Counted from the stretch's first letter, positions 8,206-19,102 are shown. The stretch: 47,877 nucleotides of DNA from an uncultured Clostridia bacterium (GCA_934168355.1 CAKPNI010000011.1:1-47877), one strand, 5' to 3'. Notes: generated by a model not told the origin, from the sequence alone. Translations and numbers: made by a program.

Positions 8206-11200
8206 ATGTACTTAAAAAGACTAGAATTACAAGGATTTAAATCATTTGCAGATAAAACAATACTAGAATTCATGCCCGGAATAACAAGTGTAATAGGCCC
8301 AAATGGTTCAGGAAAAAGCAACATAGCAGATGCAATCAGATGGGTACTTGGAGAGCAAAGCATGAAAGAACTCCGTGGTGGAAAATCGGTAGATATAATA
8401 TTTGCAGGAACACAAAATAGAAAATCATTAGGGTTTGCAGAAGCATCATTAGTATTTGACAATCAAGATGGCAAACTTCCAATTGAATATAAAGAAGTAA
8501 CAGTTACAAGAAAATTATATAGAAGTGGGGAAACAGGATATTTTATAAACAAAACACAATGTAGACTAAAAGACATATTAGAGCTATTTATGGATACTGG
8601 AATTGGAAAAGATGGATATTCTATCATTGGTCAAGGTAAAATTGATGAGATTTTGAGTAATAAATCAGAAGACAGAAGAAATGTATTTGAAGAAGCAGCT
8701 GGAATTGTAAAATTTAAGACAAGAAAAGAAGAATCTGAAAAAAAATTAGAACATACAAAACTTAATGTTCTAAGAATTAATGATATTTTAACAGAAATAG
8801 AAGCAAATTTAGAGCCATTAAGGCAACAATCAGATAAAGCAAAAAGATATTTAGATTTGAAAAATGAGCTTAAAAGTATTGAAGTTGGATTATTTTTATA
8901 TAATATCGAAAAATATAAAAATGATTTAGTGAAAATTCAAGAAGACATAGAAATTATGCAAAATACATGTAATTTAGAAGAAGGCAAACTTGAAAAAATA
9001 AAAATTCTTAAAGAGGAGCTAAAAGGTCAAATAGATGACCTAACAGAAGAAATTGAGAACACTCAAAATTTAAGATTTACAAGCCAAAAAGATGTGGAAA
9101 CTTTAACTTCTGAAATTAATGTTGCAAAATCTAAAATTGAAAATAATGAGGAAAATAGAAAAAGATTTGAAGAAGAAATCGAAGAAACAAAAGCAAAAAT
9201 TTCGAAAACAGAAGAAGAAATGAATTTAAAATTAAGTAAAAAAGAAAATTTAAAGGAAAATAAGGAAAAATATGAAAAAGAGCTTGAAGAGAAGCAAAAT
9301 GAGCTAGAAAAAATAAATAAGACATTATCTGAAAAAGAGCTTGAAATTGAAAATGATAAGAGAAAGCTTGAGGAAAATATAGATTTAAAATATGAAATAG
9401 AAGGAAACATAAATGAACAAAATGTTAATATTTCAAATACAGAAAAAAGGAAAGCTCAAATTCAAAATGATATACAAAATAGTATATCAGAATTAGATAA
9501 CACAAGATTTTCTAAAGAAGAAATTGAAAAAGGATTTTTTGAAATTCAAAAGGAAAAAAATAAGGTGTCAAAAGAATTGCAAGATGTAATAACGGCAAAA
9601 CGTAAGGCAGAAGAGCAAATAAAATCAATTGATATAAAGATTAACAATAGCATACAAGAATTAAATTTCAAAGAATCAAAACATAAATTTTTAGTAGAAA
9701 CTGAAAAAGAAAAAGATGGCTATCAAAAAAGTGTAAAAGCTTTGCTTCAAGAATGTGAAAAAACAAAAGAACTTGGAAAAGGGGTAAAAGGAGCATTAGC
9801 AGAGCTTATAGATGTGCCACAAAACTTAGAAACTGCAATAGAAATGGCATTAGGTGCAAGTCTTCAAAATATAGTAACTGAAAATGAACAAGATGCCAAA
9901 AGGCTTATTGAGTATTTAAGAAAAAATAATTTAGGAAGAGCATCATTTTTACCGATTTCAAATATTCAAGGAAAAAGGGCTGAAAAAGTAAAAGGTAATT
10001 TTCAAGGAGTATTAGGATTGGCATCAGACCTAATAAAATATGACAAAAAATATGAGCAAATAATTTTGAATTTATTAGGTAGAACTGTAATTGTAGAAAA
10101 TATGGATACTGCAATTAAGGTTTCTAAGGAAAATGGTCATAGCTTTAAAATTGTAACAGTAGATGGAGATATTATAAGCCAAACTGGTTCAATGACAGGT
10201 GGTTCTGTTAATAAGAAAACTGTTAAGATTTTAGGTAGAAGTAAAGAAATTGAGGACTTAGCAAACCAAATTGAAAATATCAAAAAAATGCAAGAGGATT
10301 TGAAAAAACAAAAAGAGGATATTATAAATTCAAATAAACAGGTTCTTGAAAATGCTGAGAAATTAGAAAATGCGCTTCAAACAATTGAAATAAAATATAA
10401 TGTAGAAAATCAAAAATTAAATACTGTTAAAGAAAATATTGAGAGAATATCAAATCATTTAGAAAAATTAAGAACAGAAAAGGCAGAATTAGAAAAACAA
10501 AAAGAGGAATATTTAAAAGTTATTGAAGAAAAAAATAAAGAAAAATCAAAAATTGATAACGAAAATGAAGAAATAAAGGCTAAAATTAATGAATATTCGT
10601 CTTTAAATAAGGACACAGCAAAAATAGTAGATGATTTGAATTTCGATATAACAAATTTAAAAATATCTGTATCATCATTTAATGAAAGTGAAAGTTCAAT
10701 TGATGAAATGGCTGAAATGCTTAAAAATGAGATTGAAAATCAAAATACGAGCATTAAAAACAAGGAAAGTCAAATTGAAAAAATTAATATTGAACAAAAA
10801 AAACTTGAAAATAAAATAAGTGAAACAAATTCAAAAATAGAAGAATTAAAAGCTAAAACATTATCAAGTGATGAAGATATTGAAAAAATGAAAAAGGAAA
10901 GACAAGCTGCAAGCGAAAAATTGTCTCTAAAAGAAAAAGAGGAAGTTGATGAATTTAAGGTAATTGAGGATTTAAAAGGTCAGATTGTAAAAATAGAAGT
11001 TAAAAAATCTAAAATTGATGATGACTTAAATGAAACAATTACATCTTTATGGAAAGAATATGAGCTTACTCCAAATGGGGTAGAAGGATACGAAAAGCCA
11101 GCAAATATTGCGATTACGACAAGAAGGGTTAACAACTTGAAACAAGACATTAGAGAACTTGGAAGTGTAAATGTTGATTCTATTGAAGAATACAAAAATC

Positions 11201-11754
11201 AAAAACAAAGATATGACTTTATGTGTGAACAACGTTTAGATTTGGAAAATACAATGGCAAAATTAAGAGATATGATTAATGAAATAACAGATAGCATGAA
11301 AGTTAGATTTAAAGAAAAAATGAAAATTATAAATGAAAATTTTGGTCAGACTTTTAAAGAACTATTTGGTGGAGGAGAAGCTAGAATTAAGTTAGAAGAT
11401 GAGGCAAATATTTTAGAATGTGGAATAGACATAGAGGCTCAGCCACCCGGAAAGAAGCTTCAAAGTATGGGACTTTTATCTGGTGGAGAAAGAGCATTTA
11501 CAGCAATTGCATTATTGTTTGCAATTTTAAAGATGAATCCAGCTCCATTTTGCGTACTTGATGAGATTGAGGCTGCTCTTGATGATGTTAATGTTAATAG
11601 ATATGCAGAGTTTTTGAAGAAGTTTGCGGTTGGTACTCAATTTTTAGTTATTACACACAGAAAAGGTACTATGGAAGCTGCTGATACTGTTTATGGTGTT
11701 ACAATGGAAGAGAAAGGAATTTCTAAGTTGCTTTCTATGAAATTAAGTAAATAG
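8206..11754 (+). CDS. smc: Chromosome partition protein SMC
   Basis: A 1182-aa condensin ATPase that organises and helps segregate the chromosome with ScpA/ScpB. It begins MYLKRLELQGFKSFADKT, the classic bacterial SMC start, with Walker A GPNGSGKS (31-38). Long coiled coils rich in E, K and N flank a hinge at about 510-650 (GVKGALAELIDVP, LGRASFLP, TGGSVNKKT). The C-terminal head has the signature LLSGGERAFTAIALL and Walker B FCVLDEIEAALDD. ATG 8206 has AAAGGA at the right spacing. The reading frame extends 26 codons upstream only because repeat C happens to be open. The usual neighbours rnc and ftsY are not in the window. Confidence 0.98.
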   Translation: MYLKRLELQGFKSFADKTILEFMPGITSVIGPNGSGKSNIADAIRWVLGEQSMKELRGGKSVDIIFAGTQNRKSLGFAEASLVFDNQDGKLPIEYKEVTVTRKLYRSGETGYFINKTQCRLKDILELFMDTGIGKDGYSIIGQGKIDEILSNKSEDRRNVFEEAAGIVKFKTRKEESEKKLEHTKLNVLRINDILTEIEANLEPLRQQSDKAKRYLDLKNELKSIEVGLFLYNIEKYKNDLVKIQEDIEIMQNTCNLEEGKLEKIKILKEELKGQIDDLTEEIENTQNLRFTSQKDVETLTSEINVAKSKIENNEENRKRFEEEIEETKAKISKTEEEMNLKLSKKENLKENKEKYEKELEEKQNELEKINKTLSEKELEIENDKRKLEENIDLKYEIEGNINEQNVNISNTEKRKAQIQNDIQNSISELDNTRFSKEEIEKGFFEIQKEKNKVSKELQDVITAKRKAEEQIKSIDIKINNSIQELNFKESKHKFLVETEKEKDGYQKSVKALLQECEKTKELGKGVKGALAELIDVPQNLETAIEMALGASLQNIVTENEQDAKRLIEYLRKNNLGRASFLPISNIQGKRAEKVKGNFQGVLGLASDLIKYDKKYEQIILNLLGRTVIVENMDTAIKVSKENGHSFKIVTVDGDIISQTGSMTGGSVNKKTVKILGRSKEIEDLANQIENIKKMQEDLKKQKEDIINSNKQVLENAEKLENALQTIEIKYNVENQKLNTVKENIERISNHLEKLRTEKAELEKQKEEYLKVIEEKNKEKSKIDNENEEIKAKINEYSSLNKDTAKIVDDLNFDITNLKISVSSFNESESSIDEMAEMLKNEIENQNTSIKNKESQIEKINIEQKKLENKISETNSKIEELKAKTLSSDEDIEKMKKERQAASEKLSLKEKEEVDEFKVIEDLKGQIVKIEVKKSKIDDDLNETITSLWKEYELTPNGVEGYEKPANIAITTRRVNNLKQDIRELGSVNVDSIEEYKNQKQRYDFMCEQRLDLENTMAKLRDMINEITDSMKVRFKEKMKIINENFGQTFKELFGGGEARIKLEDEANILECGIDIEAQPPGKKLQSMGLLSGGERAFTAIALLFAILKMNPAPFCVLDEIEAALDDVNVNRYAEFLKKFAVGTQFLVITHRKGTMEAADTVYGVTMEEKGISKLLSMKLSK

Positions 11755-11879
11755 TAGTTTATAATTTGGTATTAGATTTAAGGCTAGGTTTTAGGATTAT
11801 AAGATACACATAAACAAATGTATAAATTTGGAAAAGATGGCAAGAATTTTAATATAACAATTTTTTAAGGAGAAAGTTT

Positions 11880-12203
11880 ATGGAAAAGTGTAAAATGAAA
11901 AATGTTGTTGTGTTAAAGAATTTGCCATCTAATTTAATTGAAGAGGCTTTTGTTGTTGTTAAATCTAGAAAAATTGCGAGGAGTCTGGAATGTATTGATA
12001 GAAAAAATAGAAAAAATGATGGAGATAGTAAAGATGACGGATATATAGTAAGAGAGGCTGAAAGTGTTTTATCTAACTATGCAAATTTAGTAGAGAAAAA
12101 AGATGGAAAAAATTTTGATTTTCCATTAAGAAGAAAATATAATTTTTTTAAGTTTTATGGAATATTTATTACGATTGCTTTTTTAGCGGCAGTTATTGTA
12201 TAA
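11880..12203 (+). CDS. Small tail-anchored membrane protein, unknown
   Basis: A 107-aa protein with a charged, helical body (residues 1-85, K/D/E-rich) and a C-terminal hydrophobic segment (about 90-107, FYGIFITIAFLAAVIV) that would anchor it with the body in the cytoplasm. AAGGAG lies 7-8 nt before the ATG. The second Met (residue 6) is a possible start. It follows smc by 125 nt in the same direction and is the last gene before the accessory island. No family recognised. Confidence 0.6.
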   Translation: MEKCKMKNVVVLKNLPSNLIEEAFVVVKSRKIARSLECIDRKNRKNDGDSKDDGYIVREAESVLSNYANLVEKKDGKNFDFPLRRKYNFFKFYGIFITIAFLAAVIV

Positions 12204-12302
12204 TAATTTTCCGAATAATAGATATAAAAATATATGATAAAAATGTGGAAAAATAAAAAATGATGTGATAAAATGAAACAAAAAATTAAAGGTGTGATAA
12301 TA

Positions 12303-15300
12303 TTGAATAATGATTTAACTTTTTTTACAAATGAGCCTGAAAGAAGTCTTTATGATAGGTTTAGTAAAATTTTAAAAAGAAATACAGAATTTTTTGATGT
12401 ATTGGTTGGATATTTTAGAGCAAGTGGTTTTTATCTAATGCAAGATGCTTTAAAAGATGTAGAAAAAACAAGAATATTAATTGGAATAAATACAGATAGA
12501 AAGATATTAGATTTATATAAAGAAGCACAAGGGCAAATTGATGAGATAAATTTATCAAATATAGATGCAATAAATGAATATAAGGAAAATTTAACAACAG
12601 AATTTGAAAAATCTAATGATACCGAAGAAGTTGAAGAGGGTGTAAATCAATTCATAGAGTTAATAAAAAATGGAAAGTTAGAGTTAAGGTTATATACAAA
12701 ACAACCTATTCATGCCAAGGTATATATAATGAGAGATTTTGAGGATAGTCCAGATTTTGGAAGGGTAATTACAGGATCAAGTAATTTTTCAAAAAGTGGA
12801 TTGGTAAATAATCTGGAATTTAATGTTGAATTAAAAAATTCCGCAGATATAAACTTTGCGCTTGAAAAATTTGAAGAACTATGGAAAGAATCTGTAGAAA
12901 TAAATGAAGAATGTATATCAACAATTGAACATAAGACGTGGATTAAATCTGATATAACACCTTATGAAATGTATGTTAAGTTTTTATATGAATATTTTAA
13001 AGAAGAAATAGATGATGATTCAATAGAATTTTTTAGTGATAAAAAAATTACACCTTATGGATTTAAGCCATTGCAATATCAAAAGGATGCTGTAATTCAA
13101 GCAAAAAGAATAATCCAAAAACATAATGGTGTTTTCATATCAGATGTTGTTGGTCTTGGAAAGACATATATATGTGCCATGTTAGCGAGAGAACTAAATG
13201 GAAGAAGTTTAATTATTTGTCCACCAGTGTTAGTAAATTATTGGGAAAATGTTATGGAAGATTTTGGGGTTCGAGGATATAAAATTGAATCTGTTGGAAA
13301 ATTAGACAAAATTGATGAGGAGGAAAGTGAAAAATTTTCATACATATTTGTTGATGAATCACATAGATTTAGAAATTCAGAAACAGAACAATATAAAAAA
13401 TTGCACGAAATTTGTGTTAAGAAGAAAGTAATACTAATATCTGCTACGCCTCAAAATAATTATTATAGTGATATAGCAAATCAATTATATTTATTTGAAC
13501 CAAAAAATAGATCTACATTTGTAGGTGTACGAAATTTAGAAGCGTTTTTTAAAAATATCGCAATAAATGTGGCAAAATGTGAAAAGGGGTCTAAAGAACA
13601 AAAAGATGCCATAAAACAAGCTTCAAAGGAAATAAGAGATAAAGTTTTAAGAGAAGTAATGATTAGAAGGACAAGGACGGAAATTCAAAAAAATTATGGT
13701 GAAGACTTAAAAAAACAAGGATTAGAATTTCCAAAGGTTTCTAATCCAAAGAAATTGGTATATGCCTTTGATAATGAAACAGAAGAAGTCTTTGAAAAGA
13801 CAATAGAAAAAATAAGAAAATTAAATTATTCAAGATATAAACCTCTAATGTACATAAAAGAAGAAAGACTAAAATCAGTGCAAAAATCTTTATTAAGTGG
13901 ACAAGCTAATATGAGTGGATTTATGAAAGGTGTTTTAGTAAAGAGGTTAGAAAGCAGTAAATATGCTTTTGAAAAAACATTAGAGAGATTTATAGCTTCA
14001 TATAGAGAATTTATGGATATGTATATAAAAAGAGGAACAGTTTGGATAAGTAAAAAAATAAATGTTCAAGAATTACTTGTAAATGATGAAATTGATGAAT
14101 TAGAAGAGTTATTCAAAAATGAAAAAACTTTAAAATTTGACAAAGAGGATTTTAAAGAATCATTTATCATAGATTTACAAAAGGATTTACAAATTTTGTG
14201 CGAAATGAAAGATTTATGGCATAATCTAAAAAAAGATAATAAAATTGAATATTTTATTCAAGAGCTACAAAATAAGAAAATCTTAAAAGAAAATAAAATA
14301 TTGATATTTACAGAATCTAGAGAAACTGCAGAATATATAGCAAAGACAATATCTAAAAGAATCAAAGAAAATATATTGATGTTCTCAGGTTCTATGCCTG
14401 CTAATACTAGAGATACCATAAGAGAGAACTTTGATCCAACATATGCCGAAGAAAAACAAAAAAATGAATATAGAATACTTGTTACAACAGATGTATTAGC
14501 AGAGGGAATGAACTTACATAGAAGCAATGTAATTGTAAATTATGATTTACCATGGAATCCAACTAAAATAATGCAAAGAGTTGGAAGAATTAATAGAGTT
14601 GGAACTAAACACAGTGAAATATATGTATACAACTTCTTTCCTACTAGTAAATCGAATGAACAGATGTCTTTGGAAGAAAATATCATTCCCAAAATGCAAA
14701 TGTTTCATGACATTTTAGGTGAAGATACTAAATTTTTAACAGATGATGAAGACATATCTACATATGAATTGTTTAGAAAAATGACGACATCTATTACCGA
14801 AGAATCTGATGAGATAAGTTCTGAGCTAACATATTTAAAGATAATAAGAGATATTAGAGATAATGATAAAGAATTATTTGAAAAAATAAAAAGATATCCT
14901 AGAAAAATAAAAGTAGGAAGAAGTACTAAAAGTCAAAAATCAGTATTAACTTTTTTTAGAAAAGGAGATCTTAAAAGATTTTTTATAAGTACAGAAGATG
15001 GTACTGAAGAACTTACCTTTGAGCAAGCAGTGGAATTAGTAAGAACAAATAAAAAAGAAAAAGGATTAAAAGTTACAAAAAAATATTTCGAATTATTAAA
15101 AATGAATAAAAAAGCATTTAAGGAAGCTGAAAAAGAAGAAAAAAAATTAGAGACAATTGGAATTATTAAGAGGGGAAATGATAATTCTAAAAAAGTTGTA
15201 AATATATTAAAACAATGTTTAAAAATGGATACAATGTTTGATGATTTGGAAATGTCTAAAATTAATAGTATCATCGACCTAATACAAAAGGGTGAATTAC

Positions 15301-15485
15301 CTACCAAAACCATAAATGAGGCTAACAAGAAAATTAAAAAATTGAATGGAATGGATGATTTAAAAACATTTTATGAAGAATTGGCAAACTCAATTAATAA
15401 GGTTTATTTTGAAAAAGAAGAAAATAATATTGATGAAAAAAATAGTGTGCAAAAAGAATTTATATTATCAGAATATTATGAGTAA
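12303..15485 (+). CDS. Restriction-type helicase with N-terminal phospholipase D nuclease domain
   Basis: A 1060-aa protein. It has an N-terminal PLD-like nuclease domain with one HKD-type site (HAK at 137-139, GSSN at 158-161) and an SF2/SNF2-type helicase: motif I GLGKT (284-288), motif II DESH (351-354), SATPQNN, and motif VI QRVGRINRVG (from Q758). A basic helical C-terminus follows. Such PLD-helicase chains act in ATP-dependent restriction and related defence systems, moving on DNA and cutting it. The methylase gene starts 13 nt downstream, so the two form an operon. The TTG at 12303 is preferred because an extended -10 (TGTGATAAAAT, 12264-12274) overlaps the earlier ATG at 12273 and AAAGG fits the TTG. 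Start certainty is moderate. Confidence 0.8.
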   Translation: MNNDLTFFTNEPERSLYDRFSKILKRNTEFFDVLVGYFRASGFYLMQDALKDVEKTRILIGINTDRKILDLYKEAQGQIDEINLSNIDAINEYKENLTTEFEKSNDTEEVEEGVNQFIELIKNGKLELRLYTKQPIHAKVYIMRDFEDSPDFGRVITGSSNFSKSGLVNNLEFNVELKNSADINFALEKFEELWKESVEINEECISTIEHKTWIKSDITPYEMYVKFLYEYFKEEIDDDSIEFFSDKKITPYGFKPLQYQKDAVIQAKRIIQKHNGVFISDVVGLGKTYICAMLARELNGRSLIICPPVLVNYWENVMEDFGVRGYKIESVGKLDKIDEEESEKFSYIFVDESHRFRNSETEQYKKLHEICVKKKVILISATPQNNYYSDIANQLYLFEPKNRSTFVGVRNLEAFFKNIAINVAKCEKGSKEQKDAIKQASKEIRDKVLREVMIRRTRTEIQKNYGEDLKKQGLEFPKVSNPKKLVYAFDNETEEVFEKTIEKIRKLNYSRYKPLMYIKEERLKSVQKSLLSGQANMSGFMKGVLVKRLESSKYAFEKTLERFIASYREFMDMYIKRGTVWISKKINVQELLVNDEIDELEELFKNEKTLKFDKEDFKESFIIDLQKDLQILCEMKDLWHNLKKDNKIEYFIQELQNKKILKENKILIFTESRETAEYIAKTISKRIKENILMFSGSMPANTRDTIRENFDPTYAEEKQKNEYRILVTTDVLAEGMNLHRSNVIVNYDLPWNPTKIMQRVGRINRVGTKHSEIYVYNFFPTSKSNEQMSLEENIIPKMQMFHDILGEDTKFLTDDEDISTYELFRKMTTSITEESDEISSELTYLKIIRDIRDNDKELFEKIKRYPRKIKVGRSTKSQKSVLTFFRKGDLKRFFISTEDGTEELTFEQAVELVRTNKKEKGLKVTKKYFELLKMNKKAFKEAEKEEKKLETIGIIKRGNDNSKKVVNILKQCLKMDTMFDDLEMSKINSIIDLIQKGELPTKTINEANKKIKKLNGMDDLKTFYEELANSINKVYFEKEENNIDEKNSVQKEFILSEYYE

Positions 15486-15498
15486 TTAAGGAGGAAAA

Positions 15499-18400
15499 AT
15501 GTATAACATTAGTGATAAAACAAACTATTATTTGAAAATGCTAGAAAACAAATTTGATAAAAAAGAATTTAATGAATTTATAAAAGATTTGTTGAATTTA
15601 GAAGGTAAGGATATAATAGATGAAAAAGAAGTAGAAGCTAAAACAGAGCAATACAAAAAGTATATTGAAAATTCAAAATTATTTGCAAAATATGTTGATG
15701 ATAAAAGAAATAATATTGGAATAGTAATAGTAAAGCTAAAAAATAATAAAAGTGTAGCAAATGCTAGGACTCTACAAAGAAACTTTATTGCTCATTTGCT
15801 TGATTATTATGATTTAGATGCAGCATTAACAGGAATATATAGTGAAACAGATGCAAATTGGAGATTATCTTTTGTAAAAAAAGAAATATCAATAGAAGTT
15901 GGGAAAATAAAGACAAAATTAAGCAATGCAAAGAGATATTCGTATTTGTTTGGTAAAGACGAACCTAATCACACAGCAAAAAAACAACTTTTAGGGTTGT
16001 TAGAAAATAATACAAAAAAATATTCTCTTAAGGAAATAGAAGAAAAATTTAGTGTTGAAAAAGTTTCGAATGATTTCTTTGAAATATATAAGGAAAATTA
16101 CCTAAAATTAAAGGAAATATTGGATGCAAATCATGAGTTTAGAAATGAATCTGAAAGGTGTGATTTTACATCTGAGGAATTTGCTAAAAAACTAATGGGT
16201 CAAATTGTTTTTATATATTTCCTACAAAAAAAAGGGTGGCTTGGAGTTAATTTAGTACCAAGTGAATTAGAAAATGATGAATTTGATTGGTTTTATGATA
16301 ATCAAGATGATTTATCAAAAAATATTTTAGATAAATATTATACAAGGCATGATGAAAAAAGAAAGCTGAAAAGAGAAAAACTTGAAAAAATCAAGGAAAA
16401 TGAAGAAGAAATAGAATTATTATCAAATATATTTGTGGACACAAAATATGATGAAAAATGGGGCAGTGGAGAAAAGAAATTTATTAGAAAAATATTTGAT
16501 GAATGCATAAATAAGAATAAAAACTTTTTTGATGATTATTTAGAGCCATTTTTCTATTATGGATTAAATTATAAAAGAGCCAATCAATATTTTAGCATTT
16601 TCAATTGCAAAATACCATTTTTTAATGGTGGATTATTTGAACCTTTAGACAATTATAAGTGGGAAGAAGCATCATTTAATATTAGTAATGAGATATTTTC
16701 TAATAAAAATGAAGATGGAATTTTAGACTTTTTGGATAGATACAATTTTACAATAAGCGAAGAAGAACCATTGGAAAAAGATGTAGCAGTTGACCCTGAA
16801 ATGCTAGGAAAAATATTTGAAAAATTACTTGAAGTAAAAGATAGACAATCACAAGGAGCATTTTATACTCCAAGAAAAATAGTGTACTACATGTGTAAAG
16901 AGAGTTTAGCAAATTTCTTAGTAAATAAAGTAGGAGTAAAATATAGCGAAATAAAAGAATTTATTGAATATGGAGAAATGATAAGAGACCTTGATGTGGA
17001 GCAATCTACAAAAAAAGATTATTTATTAGGAGAAAGTATATTAAAAAATATAATGGAAATAGATAAAGCACTTGAAAATATAAAAATAGCTGATCCAGCA
17101 GTTGGTTCAGGGGCGTTTCCTTTATGTATGTTAAACGAAATTGTAAGATTAAGAGATATTTTAACTTCATATATGATAATCTATAATAGACAAGGATTAT
17201 TTCCAAAAACATATGATGATAACGAAATAATTCAAAATAGAAGTATATATAAGATGAAATGGGATACTATTAAAAATTGTATTTATGCTGTTGATTTAGA
17301 AAATAGCGCAGTTGATATAACAAAATTAAGATTATGGTTATCAATAGTAGTAGATCAAATAGAAGTTCCAAAAATAGGACCAGAACCTTTACCAAACTTA
17401 GATTGTAAAATAATGCAAGGTGATAGTTTGCTAGATGAATATTGTGGGATAAAATTAATAGATTCAAAATTTATTGATGAACTTAAAAGCAATGAAGATG
17501 TTAGGTTTAATGATTTTGAAAGAAAAGGAAGAAAGAAAATATCTAAAAATCAAATTCAAATAGGAGATGGTCAAAAAAAGGGACAAATAGATTATTTAAT
17601 TGAGCTTAAAAGAGAATTATATGGCATAAATGAACCTGAAAGAAAAAAGGATTTGCAAGAAAAAATACAAGCTTCTAGAAAGGAATTATTAAGATTAAAC
17701 TTTATAGGTTCAAATAAAATAGATAAATTATTTGAAGAAGATGCTTCACACAAAAAGAGATATTTTGCATGGATGCTTGAATATATAGAGGTATTTATGG
17801 AAAATGATGGATTTGATATTGTAATAGGAAATCCGCCATACATAGATTCTGAAAAAATGGTTAATTCAGATTTAGAATGGGAAAGAGATATAATAAGAAA
17901 AAATTATCAATACGCTAGAGGTAATTGGGATATTTATATACCATTTTTTGAATTAGGAATTAATTTACTTAATAAATCTACAGGTAACTTAATATATATT
18001 ACTCCAGATAAGTGGATATCAAAATCTTTTGGAGATGCACTAAGAATAGGAACTGTAGAAAATATAAAATCTATTTTCAAAGCTGGTAGAGAAGTGTTTG
18101 AATCTGCAACAGTTGATTCAATTGTAACTTGTATAGATAGTCAAAAACATATGGGCATAGATGTGTCAGAATATGTTGAAAACAAGGTGACTTATATAAG
18201 GAATGTACCAAAAATTGTATTAAGTACTCCATATACATTAGATATTATTTTTTCAGATAAAGTAGAAATTCTCGAAAAAGTCGAAGAAGAAAGTATAAAA
18301 TTGGTAGATTTATATACATGTGAGAACGCATGTGCTACAGCAGATTGTTATGACTTAGGAGAAATATTAGAAGATAACGAATTTTATGATATTAATAAAA

Positions 18401-18978
18401 TGTATAAAGTCGTAAATACAGGAACAATTAATAAATACTGTTCAAAATGGGGCAATAAAAATATGAAATATTTAAAGAAATCATATTTATATCCTGTTGT
18501 TAATAATGAAAAATTTCATTCTAAATTTCCAAATACATATGGAGGAAAAGTAAAAAAAGGCAAAATAATTATAAAAGGAATGACATTATTAGATGCGATG
18601 ATTGATTTTAAAGGTGAATATATTCCTGGAAAAAGTACGATGATTATTGAAATAGATGACAAAAAAATGTTGAAATTTATTGCAGCATTAATTAATTCCA
18701 AAGTATCAGCTTTTTACATAAATGAAAAATATTCATCATCAACTTACAATGGAGGAGTTACATTTAACAAAAAAATGATTAATTCATTACCGATAACGAA
18801 AAACTATAAAGATATAATTGACAAATGTGTGGAAATTGTGGATAAGATTTTGGATAATAGTATCGAGTTAGAAGAAGGGCAAGCTATAATTGATAATATA
18901 ATTTTTAAAGAATTTAATTTAAATGAAAAAGAAATAGAAATTATTAAAAAAACATTGGAAAAACACAAAAATATGTGA
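15499..18978 (+). CDS. Eco57I-type N6-adenine DNA methylase with specificity domain
   Basis: A 1159-aa class I SAM-dependent methyltransferase. The catalytic core has motif I ADPAVGSGAF (from 531) and motif IV NPPY (778-781), the adenine-N6 signature. The long N-terminus (1-450) is helical and resembles the large Eco57I/PglX-like proteins. The last 300 residues look like a TaqI/HsdS-type target-recognition region (FNKKMINSLPI near the end). No PD-(D/E)XK nuclease motif is obvious, so cutting would come from the PLD-helicase 13 nt upstream. AAGGAGG precedes the ATG. It probably marks self DNA for the helicase partner. BREX and DISARM use related enzymes, but their other core genes are absent. 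Confidence 0.85.
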   Translation: MYNISDKTNYYLKMLENKFDKKEFNEFIKDLLNLEGKDIIDEKEVEAKTEQYKKYIENSKLFAKYVDDKRNNIGIVIVKLKNNKSVANARTLQRNFIAHLLDYYDLDAALTGIYSETDANWRLSFVKKEISIEVGKIKTKLSNAKRYSYLFGKDEPNHTAKKQLLGLLENNTKKYSLKEIEEKFSVEKVSNDFFEIYKENYLKLKEILDANHEFRNESERCDFTSEEFAKKLMGQIVFIYFLQKKGWLGVNLVPSELENDEFDWFYDNQDDLSKNILDKYYTRHDEKRKLKREKLEKIKENEEEIELLSNIFVDTKYDEKWGSGEKKFIRKIFDECINKNKNFFDDYLEPFFYYGLNYKRANQYFSIFNCKIPFFNGGLFEPLDNYKWEEASFNISNEIFSNKNEDGILDFLDRYNFTISEEEPLEKDVAVDPEMLGKIFEKLLEVKDRQSQGAFYTPRKIVYYMCKESLANFLVNKVGVKYSEIKEFIEYGEMIRDLDVEQSTKKDYLLGESILKNIMEIDKALENIKIADPAVGSGAFPLCMLNEIVRLRDILTSYMIIYNRQGLFPKTYDDNEIIQNRSIYKMKWDTIKNCIYAVDLENSAVDITKLRLWLSIVVDQIEVPKIGPEPLPNLDCKIMQGDSLLDEYCGIKLIDSKFIDELKSNEDVRFNDFERKGRKKISKNQIQIGDGQKKGQIDYLIELKRELYGINEPERKKDLQEKIQASRKELLRLNFIGSNKIDKLFEEDASHKKRYFAWMLEYIEVFMENDGFDIVIGNPPYIDSEKMVNSDLEWERDIIRKNYQYARGNWDIYIPFFELGINLLNKSTGNLIYITPDKWISKSFGDALRIGTVENIKSIFKAGREVFESATVDSIVTCIDSQKHMGIDVSEYVENKVTYIRNVPKIVLSTPYTLDIIFSDKVEILEKVEEESIKLVDLYTCENACATADCYDLGEILEDNEFYDINKMYKVVNTGTINKYCSKWGNKNMKYLKKSYLYPVVNNEKFHSKFPNTYGGKVKKGKIIIKGMTLLDAMIDFKGEYIPGKSTMIIEIDDKKMLKFIAALINSKVSAFYINEKYSSSTYNGGVTFNKKMINSLPITKNYKDIIDKCVEIVDKILDNSIELEEGQAIIDNIIFKEFNLNEKEIEIIKKTLEKHKNM

Positions 18979-19009
18979 TAAAATACATTGCGCAAAGAAG
19001 GAGTGGAAA

Positions 19010-19102
19010 ATGTTAAAAGTAGTAGACCAAAGAACTCCAATTATGATACAAATATTAAACAGTATATTTGAAAGAAATCTTTTGATTTCAATGGAAAAAT
19101 AG
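19010..19102 (+). CDS. Possible 30-aa peptide gene after the methylase
   Basis: The peptide MLKVVDQRTPIMIQILNSIF... is 30 residues long. It has a strong AAGGAG 7 nt upstream and its own promoter-like element (TTGGAA near 18956, GATAAAAT near 18976) inside the methylase 3' end. Its stop codon lies in the first arm of the terminator at 19096. It could be a real small protein, an antitoxin-like peptide, or the remnant start of a lost gene. No family recognised. Confidence 0.35.
   Translation: MLKVVDQRTPIMIQILNSIFERNLLISMEK

Noticed and set aside
12303..18978. BREX or DISARM system
   Set aside because: The helicase and methylase resemble parts of these, but pglZ, brxC, drmA and drmB-like genes are absent.
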